In this document: positions 1 through 12,065 of the stretch, one piece after another | How positions within the stretch are numbered: the stretch's first letter is position 1 | How the letters are laid out: every line of letters starts with the position of its first letter | Assembly: GCF_905171775.1 (NCBI RefSeq) | Contig: NC_053490.1 | Location: 514,556,695-514,620,694, forward strand | Direction of reading: 5' to 3' | Source: Rana temporaria | Lineage: Eukaryota > Chordata > Amphibia > Anura > Ranidae | DNA: 64,000 bases | Notes under the pieces: model-generated | Databases searched by the model: none | What the model was told of the DNA's origin: nothing | Seen by the model: the letters and a program-made list of their open reading frames with translations, nothing else | Made by a program: the position numbers and the translations under genes

Positions 1-130
1 ATCCATGGTAACTCTGGAGGAGCTGCAGACATCCACAGCTCAGGTGGGAGAATCTGTCCGCAGGACAACTATTAGTCGTGCTCTCCACAAATCTGGTCTT
101 AATGGAAGAGTGGCAAGAAGAAAAGACATT

Positions 131-854
131 GGGCCAGATTCAGAAAAGACTTACGACGGCGCAGCGCCATGTACGCCGTCGTAAGTCCTAATCTGGCCCG
201 TCGTATCTATGCGACTGATTCTTAGAATCAGTTAAGCATAGATATCCTTTAGATCCGACAGGCGTAAGTCTCTTACGCCGTTGGATCTAAACTGCAATTT
301 TTTTCCCCCCGCTAGGTGGCGCTTCCGTCGATTTCCGCGTTGAGTATGCAAATTAGCTAGATACGCGAATTCCCGAATGTACGCGCGGCCGATGCAGTAA
401 AGTTACGACATTTACGTTAGGCTTTTCCCGGCGTATAGTTGCCCCTGGGTATATGAGGCGCAGCCAATGTTAAGTATGCCGTCGTTCCCACGTCGAAATT
501 TTAAAAAGTTACGTCGTTTGCGTAAGTCGTCCGTGAATGGGGCTGGACGTCATTTACGTTCACGTCGAAACCAATGACGTCCTTGCAACGTCATTTGGAG
601 CAATGCACACTGGGATATTTTAGGGAAGGCGCATGCACAGTTTATTTGGCGCGGGGACGCGCTTCATTTAAATGATACACGCCCCCTACCCGCCAAATTT
701 GAATTCCGCCGGGTAATTTACGCTACGCCTCCGCAACTTTACAGGCAAGTGCTTTGTGAATAAAGCACTTGCCTGAAAAACTTGCGGCGGCGTAACGTAA
801 ATCGGATACGTTACGCCGCCGCACAGATAGGCCCGCTGTACCTGAATCTGGCCC
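131..854. mobile_element. Family A MITE, copy A1 (Harbinger-like, TSD ATT)
   Basis: A 724-bp non-autonomous element with terminal inverted repeats GGGCCAGATTC and GAATCTGGCCC. It is flanked by ATT (128-130 and 855-857). The related Tc1 copy at about 35570 (minus strand) carries the uninterrupted target GACATTGTTG, which shows the 3-bp duplication directly. Internally it has the family's ordered hairpins: ACTGATTCT/AGAATCAGT near 212-232 and a GATCCGACAGGCGTAAG arm near 256-272. It contains no ORF. The 3-bp TSD and GGG-start termini fit the PIF/Harbinger superfamily, but that is inference. Confidence 0.88.
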
Positions 855-1162
855 ATTGTTAAAAGAAAGACATAAGAAGTCCGGTTTGAAGTTTGCGAGA
901 GGCCACAGCAAACATGTGGAAGAAGGTGCTCTGGTCAGATGAGACCAAAACTGTAATTTTTGGCCTAAAAGCAAAATACTATGTGTGGCGGAAAACTAAC
1001 ACTGCACATCACCCTGAACACACCATCCCCACCGTGAAGCATGATGGTGGTAGCATCATGTTGTGGAGATGCTTTTCTTCGGCAGGGACAGGGAGGCTGG
1101 TCAGAGTTGATGGGAAGATGGATGGAACCAAATACAGGGCAATCTTAGAAGAAAACCTATTA

Positions 1163-1496
1163 TGCTCTGTACACGCAAGCGGAATTTCAGTCTGAAAAAA
1201 GTTGGATGGTTTTTCCGACGGAATTGCGCTCAAGCTTAGCTTGCATACACACGGTCACACAAAAGTTCTCTGAACTTTTGAATGTTAAGAACGCGGTGAC
1301 GTACAACACTACGACGAGGCGAGAAAAATAAGTTCAATGCTTCCGAGCATGCGTTCAATTGTTTCCGAGCATGCGTTGTTTTTTTTCCCGTCAGAATTCC
1401 ATACAGTCTGATGGAGCATACACACGGTCGGAATTTTCGATGAAAAGCTCACATCAGACTTTTGCTGGCGGAAATTCCACTCTAGTGTATGGGGCA
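1163..1496. mobile_element. Family B MITE, copy B1 (TSD TTA)
   Basis: A 334-bp element inside the Tc1 transposase. It starts TGCTCTGTACACGC and ends with the inverted counterpart GTGTATGGGGCA. TTA flanks both ends (1160-1162, 1497-1499), and removing the insert restores the Tc1 reading ENLLESAKDL-like sequence. Internal AACGCGGTGACGTACAACAC and the GGAATTTTCGATGAAAAGC segment are shared with the copies near 27739, 32212 and 59700. Confidence 0.8.
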
Positions 1497-1992
1497 TTAG
1501 AGTCTGCAAAAGACTTGAGACTGGGGTGGAGGTTCACCTTCCAGCAGGACAACGATCCTAAACATACAGCCAGAGCTACAATGGAATGGTTTACATCAAA
1601 TCATATTCATGTGTTAGAAGTTCAGAACTAAATCCAATTAAAAATCTGTGGAAATATTTGAAAATTGCTGTTCACAGACGCTCTCCATCCAATCTGATAG
1701 AGCTTGAGCTATTTTGCAAAGAAGAAGAATGGGTAAAAATTTCACTCTCAAGATATGCAAAGCTGGTAGAGACATCCCCAAAAAGACTGCTGTAATTGCA
1801 GCAAAAAATGGTTCTACAAAGAGGTCAATACTTTTGTAAAAATAAATCTAAATCATTTATAATTTTCCTCCCACTTCACAATGATGTGCCACTTTGTGTT
1901 GGTCTATTAAATAAAATTTAATTTCAGGAGAAGCTGGAACTGGAACAGAGGACAGTCTTCCTTTCAGAAGTCCGCCAAGAAACAGACACCTG

Positions 1993-4124
1993 GTGGACGT
2001 GAGCCAACAAAATCTTTTTGAGATTGGGCCCGCCCAGGCGGGTCGGGTAGGGGCTCGCTTACATCATTTCCGGCACGTCTGGGTGGCCTCGATATCAGAT
2101 TATTGGACCATCAAAACGGTCTCCACAGGCCACACTTGGACCTTCGTCAAAGTTCCTCCCCACAGACCAATGTCTACGACACTATCACGATCGGAAGAAA
2201 AACGACAAGTTCTACTGTCATACGTAAAAACTCTGAAAAATCAAGGAGCAGTGGTGTCCGTACCGAAGATCGAGGAATTCCAGGGGGTATACTCCCCTCT
2301 CTTTTTAGTGCAAAAAAATAATGGCTCTTGGTGCCCGGTGATAGACCTTACGTTCCTCAACAAGTTCATAAGGCACGAGAAATTCAAAATGGAATCACTT
2401 TTGACCATCCAGAAAATAGTCCAACCAGGCGACTGGTTAATCTCCATAGATTTAAAGGACGCGTACTTTCATGTTCCAATGGCGGAAGTTTTCCACAAAT
2501 ACCTTTGGTTCCAGGTCGGTCAGGAGCACCTACAGTTTGTATGTCTTCCGTTCAGATTGACGATCTCTCCAAGAGTATTTTCCAAAGTCCTGTTGGCAGT
2601 AGTGTCCCTTATCAAAACAAAAGGGGTACGACTGTACCACTACCTGGACGACCTGTTAGTGCTATCTCAAGACAGGCAACTACTTCTAGTTCACAAGAAC
2701 AAGTGATTTCCATACTTTTGGAATTCGGATGGCTCCTCAACTGAGAGAAAAGCCAGCTAGAACCGACCCAGTGCCTAATTTACCTTGGAGCCCAGTTCAA
2801 CACCATAGAGAACACCATCTCTCTTCCAGAAGAAAAAATCCCAGTCATTCGGGAAAGGATCTCCCTAGCCCTAGATTCCTCACACCTGAGAGCTTCGCAG
2901 TGCCTAAAGATAATCGGCACAATGGTGGCCACAGCCCCTATGGTCAAATGGGCAATGTGGAGGCTTCGTCCCTTCCAAGCGGGCTTCCTTCAGCAATAGA
3001 GGTCGGAAGTGGATTTGGATCACTCAGTTGATGAAGAACAGTCTCCTTTGGTGGCTCCAATGCAAAAACCTGTTGACATGCCACTTTCTTGTTCCCATCC
3101 AATGGCTGCCTGTTACTTCCGATGCCAGCAATGCGGGCTGGGGGGCTCATTGTGGTCAAGAACTGGCACAAGGCAAGTGGGATGCCCGGCTCCACATTCC
3201 AGGTTCAAACGTTCTGGAGCTTTGTGCGGCATGGTGTGCCCTTCAATCTTTTTCCCATCTCCTGAAAGGGAAATCAGTCCTACTCAAGATGGACAACACC
3301 ACAGCTGTGGCGTATGTGAGGAGACAGGGGGGCACTCGGAGTTCCGCTCTTCTCCAAGAGGTCGAGCCCACCTTGACCTGGGCTCAAAGGAACCTGCTCA
3401 ATCTGTCAGCAGTCTTCATTCCAGGGGAGCAGAACATTCAAGCGGACTTCTTCTAGACTTTGTCTCACAACAGTCTAGACAACAACGAATGGTCACTGGA
3501 TCCACAGACCTTCAAGTGGATCCTATCGTTGGGAATCGATCTCGAGGTGGATCTGTTTGCATCCCCCTGCAACCACAAACTCAACAAATACTACACTCGA
3601 GTCCGTTGCAGTCAAGCTTTCGGAGTAGATGCTTTAACGAGTAAGTGGAACTTCAACAGGGCGTATGCCTTCCCTCCACCTCCAATCATTCTAAATTTCA
3701 TTCAGAGGCTTCAATTGGAGTCGGTCGCAGTGGTGACAATAGCACCCTACTGGCCGAGCAGGCCGTGGTTTCCCCTCCTGAACCAGATGAGCTTCCGGAG
3801 TCCGCTGCCTCTCCCTCTCAGACCGGATCTTCTTTCTCAGGGGGCAACCCTGCACCCCTGTCCAGCGATACTGAGACTGATGGTCTGGTTCTTGAGAGGG
3901 AGAGGCTAGAGTCTCTCGGCTGTGCTTCAACAGTTATTTCTACCCTTATGAGTTCCAGAAAGCCTAGTACCAACAGGGTCTACAGTAGAATATGGGCCAA
4001 GTTTGTTAACTTTTCCACTTCGACAGGAAGATCATGTAGATACCCTGGAGTCCAAGACATCCTCAGTTTTCTCCAGTTCTCCAATTTTTTGTGTTCAGCA
4101 TACCCTCCCGTGTGGATTGGCTAG
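1993..4124 (+). pseudogene. DIRS pol pseudogene: RT, RNase H, tyrosine recombinase N-part
   Basis: The RT part (1993-2706) shows VVSVPKIEEFQGVYSPLFLV, DLKDAYFHVPM and VRLYHYLDDLLVL; YLDD carries the two catalytic Asp. The frame changes near 2690, meets a stop at 2742-2744, continues in the third frame through LEPTQCLIYLGAQFNTIE, and changes again near 3010. RNase H (3028-3456) reads VTSDASNAGWGAHC and LELCAAWCALQSF, with DNTTAVAYVRRQGG and the closing PGEQNIQADFF. Beyond it, VDLFASPCNHKLNKYYTR (3460-3909) is typical of DIRS/Ngaro pol, and SLGCASTVISTLMSSRKPST (3910-4060) begins the recombinase, which is lost after about 4090. At least two frameshifts and a stop make it inactive. Confidence 0.85.
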
Positions 4125-4139
4125 TTATTTCCCACACGT

Positions 4140-4423
4140 AGTCTGCCATGGAGTCTGTCAGGAAAACGGAAAATTTATTACCAAATACTTACCGTAATTT
4201 TCCTTTCCTGATAGACTCCATGGCAGACGGAGTTCCCACCCATGAATATGAATATAAGAGTTAGACTGAGAGTCGGCTAGTTACGGAACACCATCCATGG
4301 AGGTGAGCTCAAATTTATGGGTAGGGGGTCCTATGGCAGTGGAGAGGAGGCGGGGTTAACCCACACGTAGTCTGCCATGGAGTCTATCAGGAAAGGAAAA
4401 TTACGGTAAGTATTTGGTAATAA
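4140..4423. repeat. Three-copy inverted/direct repeat at the DIRS 3' end with splice-donor-like cores
   Basis: The motif GTCTGCCATGGAGTCTRTCA occurs on the plus strand at about 4140 and 4370 and on the minus strand at about 4205-4226. It continues into GGAAAATTACGGTAAGTATT at 4396 (plus) and its complement near 4184-4203. The pairing arms enclose about 145 bp. CGGTAAGTATT matches a vertebrate 5' splice-site consensus and points outward on both sides. Confidence 0.75.
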
Positions 4424-4425
4424 AT

Positions 4426-5329
4426 GTTTTATTTTTCATAAAAAGGCAATCCATTGCACATCCCCTTTTAGAATACTTCATTCCTTCTGTCTGTCTCTGC
4501 CTTCATTACTGAACTTGGAAGCAATTAGCAGCATTGCACAATTAGGTGCAATAACATGAAGAAAAAAAAACAGGTTGGCGTAAATTTTAGTGACGCTAAT
4601 TATCCCCCCCCCCCCTATTTTAGGACAGAGTCATTTACAGCACTCTTTGTTTTATACACTACATGAAAAAAAAAACAGTCAACGGACTTCATGAAAATTC
4701 CTGATGGCTGATCGCGCACACTCCCAGATAAAATATGGGTCAGTTCGTCAACTGAGAACGACCGATTGGCACTGTCTATTGTTCTGGATCATTCCCCCTC
4801 GTTGTCTCCCATGAAGCAGAGGGCAGCAGCTGCCGACATAATGCAAAATGAAATTTTCATTCACTGGTCTGTTTTTTTTTTTTTTTTTGTTCTGTGTTTT
4901 ATCCACTACAGATGTTCTGCTCTTCAAGACATACAGAATGAAAGTAAGGGAGTAAAATACAACATGAAAAAAAAAAAAATGTTCAAACTAAAAAAACATA
5001 CAATGGACAAACATGAGTACATTATTGTTGTATATGGCACTTTTTTTTTTTTATACAGTTTGCCAAAAATGATCTTTCCCGGGAAGCATCGCCATACTGG
5101 ATTAGAATTAAGTCAAACATTTTCCCTGCAACAGATAAATATTTTACACTGACCAAAAAAAAAGATGCAGTGTTTGGAATAGCATTACACATAGTTACAG
5201 TGCTCTTATTTCCTGTTTCAATTCAATTTAACATTTAAATAGCATGTAAAATGTACATGTTTTTATTTAATTTAAATGTAACAATTTTAAATTTTTAAAT
5301 GTGCAACGCAAAAGGAAAATAGTCAGGTT
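4426..5329. other. AT-rich sequence with homopolymer runs, no gene seen
   Basis: Several runs of T, A and C (for example 4608-4616, 4870-4888, 5041-5052) and no frame with recognisable protein similarity. Confidence 0.6.
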
Positions 5330-7400
5330 AATCATGGAGTTGCTAACCTAACATTTCCCCAAATATTTTACACTTACACATCCCATTTTCTAACATTATA
5401 CGCAGTCACATTCCTTTTATTTTAAATTGAATGCAACGTTTAAAATAAAGGGGCAGATCCAGGTAGATCGGCGCATTCTTCCGTCCGGCGTAGCGTATCT
5501 ATGATACGCTACGCCGCCGTAACTTACATTTATTTTTTGTTATCCTCAAAGAATTTCCGCCGTAAGTTAGGCGTAAGGGCGCGCAATTCAAATGTATGTG
5601 ATGGGGGCGTGGTTTATGTAAATACATCTTGACCCGACGTAAATGACGTTTTTTTTCAACTGCGCATGCGCCGGCAGTGGGGGTATCCCAGTACGAAATT
5701 AAACGGGAACAAGCCAATGCTTACGACGGTGACATCATTCTTTGCAAAGCCCTATTCGCGAACGACTTACGCAAACGACGTAACATTTTCAAAATTCGAC
5801 GCGGGAACGACAGCCATACTTAACATAGGATACGCCTCATGTAGCAGGGGTAACTATACGCCGGAAAAAGCCGAACGCAAACGACGTAAAAAAATGCGCC
5901 GGCCGGACGTACGTTCGTGGATCGCGGTATCTAGCTAATTTGCATACTCGACGTGGAATTTGACGGAAACGCCACCTAGCGGCCGGCGTAAATATGCACC
6001 TACGATCCGATGGCGTACTAAGACGTATACCTGTCAGATCGCTCCCTCATTCAGTCATATCTTGTTTTGTGGATACAAAACAAAGATACGACGCGGGAAC
6101 TTTGAAACTACGCGGCGTATCAATAGATACGCCGGCGTAATTCGTTTGTGGATCTGGCCCAAAATGTTCAAAATAAAAAAAAAAAAGGGACAGGTTAAAA
6201 GGAGCAAGTGTGCCAAGTATCTGCTTTGATTTCATTTGATCCTAAAAAAAAATATTGCACTGGCTAAAAAATAAATATATTCCATAAACAATGTAAATTT
6301 ACATATTTTCCAGTTTTAAATTATTTAAAATTATTTTAATTGAATGCAACATTTAAAATAAAATAATAATGTAGTTGCTAACCTAACATTTCCCCAAATA
6401 TTTTACACTTACACATCCCATTTTCTAACATTATACGCAGTCACATTCCTTTTATTTTAATTTCTTGCAACGTTTCAAATAAAATGTTCAAACGAAAGAA
6501 AAGGGACAGGTTAAAAGGAGCAAGTGTGCCTAGTATCTGCTTTGATTTCATTTGATTCTAACAAATATATTACACTGGCTAAAAAATAAATATATTCCAT
6601 AAACAATGTAAATATACATATTTTACAGTTTTAAATTATTTTAAATTATTTTAATTGAATGCAACATTTAAAATAAAATAATAATGTAGTTGCTAACCTA
6701 ACATTTCCCCAAATATTTTACACTTACACATCACATTTTCTAACATTATACACAGTCACATTCCTTTTATTTTAATTGAATGCAACGTTTAAAATAAAAT
6801 GTTCAAAAGAAAAAGAAGAAAAGGGTCAGGTTAAAAGGAGCAAGTGTGCCTAGTATCTGCTTTGATTTCATTTGATTCTAACAAATATATTACACTGGCT
6901 AAAAAATAAATATATTCCATAAACAATGTAAATATACATATTTTCCAGTTTTAAATTATTTTAATTGAATGCAACGTTAAAAATAAAATATTCAAAAGAA
7001 AAGGGTCAGGTTAGAAGGAGCAAGTGTGCCTAGTATCTGCATTGATTAAATTTGATCCTAACATTTCCACAAATATATTACACTGGATAAAAAATAAATT
7101 ATTACATACACAATGTAAATATACATGTTTTCCAGTTTTAAATTATTTTAAATTATTTTAATTGAATGCAACGTTTTAAAATAAAATATTTAAAATAAAA
7201 AGAAAAGGGTCAGGTTAAAAAGGAGCAAGTGTTCCTAGTATCTGCATTGATTTCAGTTGATCCTAACATTTCCACAAATATATTACACTGGCTAAAAAAT
7301 AAATTTATTACATACACAATGTAAATATACATGTTTTCCAGTTTTAATGTAATGTAATATTTAAATAGAGAATTGTAAAAAAAGAAAAAGAAGAAAAATC
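5330..7400. repeat. AT-rich tandem array, units of about 180-320 bp
   Basis: The module GGTTAAAAGGAGCAAGTGTG recurs at about 6190, 6507, 6828, 7009 and 7213. Long units (about 317-320 bp) carry an extra segment with ACCTAACATTTCCCC and TAACATTATACGCAG; the last two units (about 180 and 200 bp) lack it. Element A2 interrupts the array at 5450-6160, and neighbouring units give the empty site for that insertion. Confidence 0.85.
5450..6160. mobile_element. Family A MITE, copy A2, reverse orientation (TSD AAA)
   Basis: A 711-bp element starting GGGGCAGATCC and ending GGATCTGGCCC. The neighbouring tandem units read TTTAAAATAAAATGTTC; here that becomes ...AAATAAA, element, AAAATGTTC..., a duplication of exactly AAA (5447-5449, 6161-6163). 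This copy excludes the alternative of a 5-bp TSD with a GGCC terminus. No transposase ORF is present. Confidence 0.88.
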
Positions 7401-7543
7401 GGTTTAAAAGGCACAGGTTTGCCAATCTAACATGCACACAAAGACACGTTATTTGTAATGAATTAATTACTGTCAAAATGTTAAGATTTTTTATTCTGTT
7501 TTCTTTTTATTCTTTTTAATATTTTTTTTTAAAGCCTAATAAA

Positions 7544-7544
<1 letters not shown>

Positions 7545-7603
<59 letters not shown>
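7545..7603. repeat. (AT)n microsatellite
   Basis: An almost uninterrupted AT dinucleotide run of about 29 units. Confidence 0.97.
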
Positions 7604-7607
<4 letters not shown>

Positions 7608-8257
7608 AACATATGTGTGTGCATGTCAACCATGTGTTGTCGTACCCTCCCTGTGAGGCTCTCAAGCGAACAGTAAGGGAGGGTACAAATATTTATCTGC
7701 TGAACAATTTAGGCTGACAGGCTGAGCACTGAACACCAATCCTCTTTGTGTGCAGAAGACTCAAATTCTAAAAATAAAATAAATAAATAAATAAATAACT
7801 ACATTTAAAAAAAAAAATGTGCAAATATCTGCTGGGCTACATTCAAGCATGTCTGTGTTCTCTCTGTGTTGGTGTGTCTTCCTGAAAGCTCACTTATGAG
7901 AGTGTTGAGCGTCTGCCTCCTCCTTCCTGATTGGTGGATCCATTCTGTGTCTATGACAAGAGCGTGGAGCAGGTTTTTTTTTGGCTCTGAGCCATCTCTG
8001 CCTTAAAATGGACGTTTGGAAACAGAATGAGAGCAGGATGATGATGAGAAATGTCCAGCCAGGCTTGTACGCAAACCAAGCAAGCCTGTTTCTTGGCAAA
8101 TTTTATTAAAAAATTTAGGAAATTGCAGATTTATTTTTAGTGGAAGGGCTGCCTATTACAGCGATAGGGCGGCTAGGACAGAAATATTTGTGTTGTCTGA
8201 ATCTACAGCCTTAAAGGCACACTCCATTCAAATTGTAAATAAAGTGGGTGTAAATAA
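7604..8257. other. No gene seen; short hairpin and (TAAA)n
   Basis: TACCCTCCCT and AGGGAGGGTA (about 7640-7686) form an imperfect hairpin. A TAAA-rich run lies at about 7775-7797. No supported coding sequence. Confidence 0.55.
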
Positions 8258-9335
8258 AAAATGTTTTTTTTTTTTTTTATGAATATTATTTTCACCTGTT
8301 TAAATCCTTTGCTACAAGTTGGTGTTGCTTTATTTAGTTTCCGAAATGATTGTGTATCATACACAATTGTGTTTTTTTTTTCTTTTAATGAATATTATTT
8401 TTACCTGTTTAAATTCTTTGTTACAAGTTGGTGATGCTTTATTTTGTTTACTAAATTATTGTGTATTATATACAATTGTATTTTTATTTTTTTTACTGAA
8501 ATATTGTTTTCACCTGTTTAAATCCTTTGGGCCAGATTCACGAATATTTACGGTGGCGCAAGTTTTCGGCGTAAGTGCTTGATTCACAAAGCACTTGTCT
8601 GTAAACTTGCGGCGGCGTAGCGTAAAGCCGTCCGGCGCAAGCCCGCCTAATTCAAATGGGGCGTGTACCATTTAAATTAGGCGCGTTCCCGCGCAGGGAA
8701 CGTTCTGCGCATGCTCTGATTGGAAATTTCCCGCCGTGCTTTGCGCGAAATTACTGCGCCCCGACGTGTTTTTTGAACAGCGACGTGTGTAACATACTTT
8801 CGTATTCCCGGATGTCTTACGCAAAAAACAAAAAGTAAAATTTGACGCGGGAACGACGTCCATACTTTAACATGGATGGTGTAATTTTACACCATCTAAA
8901 TAGCACTCTTAACTTTACGTCGGGAAAAACCGACGTAAGAGAATGCGACGAACGCGCGTACCTTCGTGGATCGCCGTAAACAGCTAATTTGCATACCCAA
9001 CGCTGGAAAACGACGCGAACTCCACCCAGCAGCCGCCGGAAAATTACACCTACGATCCGAAGGCGTACGAAGCCGCACGCCTGTCGGATCTATGCCAAAA
9101 GCCGTCGTATCTTGGTTTGAGGATTCCAAATCAAGATACGACGCGGCAATTTTGAAAATACGCCGGCGTATCAGTAGATACGCCGGCGTATTTCTGCTGT
9201 GAATCTGGCCCTTTGTTACTACTTGGTGCTGATTTATTTAGTTTACTCAATGATTGTGTATCATACACAATTATATATATATATTTTTTAACAAAATATT
9301 ATTTTCGCTTTTTTTAATTCTTTGTTACAAATCCG
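8258..9335. repeat. Tandem repeat of about 109 bp, four units, split by MITE A3
   Basis: Units share ATTATTTTCACCTGTTTAAA, TTACAAGTTGGTG and TTGTGTATCATACACAATT. Three lie at 8258-8528. The fourth resumes after the MITE at 9212. The uninterrupted unit boundary TTCTTTGTTACAAG supplies the empty site. Confidence 0.85.
8529..9211. mobile_element. Family A MITE, copy A3 (TSD TTT)
   Basis: A 683-bp element with GGGCCAGATTCAC and GTGAATCTGGCCC termini, flanked by TTT (8526-8528, 9212-9214). It has the same GCAAGTGCTTGATTCACAAA / GCGGCGGCGTAGCGTAAA subterminal block as the other copies, and is CpG-rich in an AT-rich tandem array. Confidence 0.9.
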
Positions 9336-10004
9336 TTTAGAAATCCCTGCAGCCACTTCCTGTCTTCATGTACCCCATTCATTATATACACTGATGGCGC
9401 ACACTGAAGTTAGAAGATAAAACACATTTCAAGTAAAAGTCCTTTGAGCAACAAGCTCTAGAGTGAGATAACAGTCTGTAAGATCTGGGCTGCCTTGTAT
9501 GGGGAGCTGAAGCCGAAATCCAAACATGTAACAGAGAAAAACAACAAAAACGGGCGCCAATAGAAGTTACTGTATTCAGGCATATGGATGGGGTCCAAAG
9601 GACAGTCAGTCTCTCAGCCGTGTAGTGAAGTCCCCTTGTAGCAGCTGCTGTGTGTTGCAACGATGAGCATGTGCTGCATAGATGAACGCAGGTGCCTGTT
9701 TTCCACACAGGAGATTCCCAGGTGAAATGTGCGGTAGTTGGATGGAGGGCTGGAGCGCACACTGGGACGCAACGGCGTGAGGGGGGGAATGACGTCACAG
9801 GACCAGGATGCAACGCATTTCAGTGCTAGCGCTGTGAGTTCTGGGGGATCACAGCGCGCACCTTTCTCAAGCACTCAAGTACCCCATTCATGGCGACAAC
9901 TGTGGATCATGCCTACGTAATGTGTGTTGTAACGAGCACTTGTAGCCTCCTTTAAGAGTTCATATGGCAGTGCAGCATTAAACTAGACTAGACCCTAAAC
10001 ATTT
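9336..10004. other. No gene supported
   Basis: The overlapping frames here show no family motif. A GC-richer patch with GCAACGCATTTCAGTGC (about 9808-9825) looks like a dispersed repeat edge. Nothing else is identified. Confidence 0.5.
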
Positions 10005-12065
10005 CATTTTATTATTATTATACAGGAATTATATAGCAAACAATTTACGCAGTGCTTTACAATAAAAAGGTAGACAGTACAATTATAATACAGTTTAATA
10101 CAGAAGGGACAGGAGGGTCCTGCCTGTGAGGCTTATAATCTAAAGGGAGGGGGAGGTGGTACAACAGGTAATGGTCTGATGGAAGGGACTCAAGTACAGT
10201 TCTTAGGTTGCGGTGGGATAGGCTTTCCTGAATAAGTGAGTTTTCAAAGATCGCCTAAAGGCGGAGAGGGTAGGAGCTGACCGCACATACTGGGGTAGGG
10301 AGTTCCAGAGGATGGGAGAGGGTCTGGAAAAGTCCTGTAGGTGAGCAAGGTCCTGGGAGGAGCAGAGAGGACAATTTGGGCGATATCTACAGATGAGATT
10401 GGTGATGTAGCTGAGGGCAATGTTGTGGATGACCTTGTATGTTGTGGTTAGTATTTACAGTTATATATGGTGGGGTAGGGGAAGCCAGTGGAGAGGTTGG
10501 CATAGAGGGGCAGGAATCATAGATTGGTTAGTAAGGTGTATTAGTCTGGCAGCAGCATTCATAATAGACTGAAGGGGGTAGCCTGTGTAAAGGTAGGCCA
10601 GTGAGGAGGGAGTTGCAGTAGTCAAGGTGGGAAATAATCAAGGAATGAATACGTTGTTTTGTGGTGTCATTAGTTAGGAAGGGGCAAATTCTGGAGATGT
10701 TGTGGAGATTAAGGTGGCAAGATTTAGCCAGTGATTGGATGTGTGGGCTGACGGAGGGGTCAGAGTCTAGGATTACCCCCAGCACCCTGGCATGTGTGGA
10801 GAGACCAATGGTTGTGTCGTTGATCTCAATGGTAAAGTCATGGGGAAGGGATTAGAGGAGGAAATATTACAAGATCAGTTTTTAGAGAGATTGAGTTTGA
10901 AGAAGTGGTGTGAAATCCATACTGATATGTCGCTCAGTAGGTTTGTGATGCGTAAAGAGATTGAGGTGGAGAGTTGAGGAGTCGAGAGATAGATCTGGGT
11001 GTCTTCAGCATAGAGGTGACATTTGAAGCCATTGGAAGCTATTAACTGGCCCAGGAAAGAGGTAAAGAGAGCGAATAGGAGGGGCCCAAGGACAGAACCT
11101 TGGGGAACCCTAGCAGAAAAAGGAAGAGGAGCGGAGTAGGTGTTGTTGTATGTGATACTGAAAGTGCGCTGAGATAGGTAGAAGGAGAACAAGGAAAGAG
11201 CAGAGTCACGCAAGCCAAGGAAGTGGAGTTTATTGAGGAGGAGTGGGTGGTCAACTGTGTCAAAGGCAGCAGAAAGGTCTAATGCCTTGTACTCACGATC
11301 GGTTTTCCCAGCGGTAAAAAGTCTGCCGGGAAAACCGAGAACCTGCTCGGTAGCTTTTTCCCCCCTACACACAGCTGGGTTTCCCGACAGGAAAACAGCC
11401 ATGAGAGCTTTGGTCGGGAAACCCGGCCATGTGTATGCTCCACTGCAGGTTTTCCCCATAGGGAAACTGCCGGCTTAAAAACTGACGAGAATCCCGGCAG
11501 GAAAAAAGAGAACATGTTCTCTTTTTTTCCCGCCGGGATTCTCACGGTTTTCCTGTCTGGAAAACTGCGATGGAGCATAAACACGTCCGGGATGCATGGA
11601 CAAAAGCTCTCATGGCAGTGGTGAAATGGGCTGTGGAAAGGAGTTTGGCAACTTCCTCAGTGGTAACAGGGTTGAAGTAGGAAAGTGTTGAGTGTGGTGT
11701 TGGACTTGATGTGTTGGTTGGTGGAGGAAGCTGGACGCTGGATATCTTATCACAAATTGTGTCGATTTTGTTTTTGAATTGATTGGCAATCTCCTGGACA
11801 GTAAGCAAGTTGGTGGGTTGAAGCAGTGGGGGGGGGGGGGTGAAGTAAGAAATTAAATGTAGAATAGAGCTAATGAGGTTTGGATGAAGGGGTTTTGATG
11901 AGTGGTGTAGGTTTGTTTAGCGAAGTGGAGGCAGGAGTTCTATTTGAGAAGGACAGATTTGTAGAGGGTGAATTCAAGAGCATGGCATGCGTTTCTTGAG
12001 ACTTTGGGTGTCATCCGTTTGCCAGGGCTGTAGCAGACGAGGCCTGGTTCTTCGCATCATCATTA
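10005..12065 (-). mobile_element. L2-like LINE, internally deleted and interrupted
   Basis: Read on the minus strand: the linker/RT start at about 12065-11612 (NKIDTICDKISSVQ, FNPVTTEEVAKLLSTAH), then an inserted repeat (11281-11612). The RT core follows at about 11283-10900 with LDLSAAFDTVDHPLLL, ARVPQGSVLGPLLFALF and HLYAEDTQIYLS, then the C-terminal part to about 10530 (LGVILDSDPSVSPHI, SHLDYCNSLLTGLP). The catalytic box reads YAED, not YADD. The 3' tail at 10005-10075 resembles that of the LINE at 30366 (TTATTATTATACAGG on plus). RT blocks between STAH and LDLSA are missing. Confidence 0.85.
11281..11612. mobile_element. Family-B-like insertion with foldback centre in the LINE
   Basis: Starts TAATGCCTTGTACTCACGATC, similar to family B termini. 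Contains several self-complementary pieces built on GGTTTTCCCRGC (for example GAGAATCCCGGC versus GCCGGGATTCTC, 11489-11543). The right end near GAGCATAAACACGTCCGGGA is less clear and no clean TSD is seen. Confidence 0.55.

Larger units (their letters stand above)
1..1925 (+). mobile_element. Tc1/mariner transposon remnant, interrupted by two MITEs
   Basis: A decayed Tc1-type DNA transposon. The transposase frame is seen in three pieces: 1-130 (helix-turn-helix DNA-binding part, TAQVGESVRRTTISRALHK), 855-1162 (MWKKVLWSDETK followed by the GGSIM...FSSAGTG stretch, first catalytic region) and 1497-1792 (QQDNDPKHTA with the second catalytic Asp, then LNPIKNLW). The third catalytic Glu expected in the NPIE motif reads Lys here, and there are frameshifts and stops, so it cannot encode active enzyme. 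Family elements A1 (131-854) and B1 (1163-1496) split it. The 3' terminal repeat is partly present up to about 1925, where the DIRS element begins. The left end lies outside the window. Copies at 35312 and 63425 confirm the pre-insertion sequence at both MITE sites. Confidence 0.9.
1926..4425 (+). mobile_element. DIRS-type retrotransposon, decayed and 3'-rearranged
   Basis: A tyrosine-recombinase retrotransposon abutting the truncated Tc1. It has a reverse transcriptase with a YLDD box, a DIRS-type RNase H and the start of a tyrosine recombinase, then ends in a cluster of inverted repeats (4140-4423) in place of the remaining recombinase. No LTRs are seen, as expected for DIRS or Ngaro elements. 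Which of these clades it belongs to is not decided by what remains. Confidence 0.85.

Noticed and set aside
131..857. A 5-bp TSD (CATTG, CTTTG) with GGCC termini for family A
   Set aside because: Copies A2 (AAA) and A9 (ACT) do not fit it, and the constant outer C and G are better read as part of the terminal repeat.
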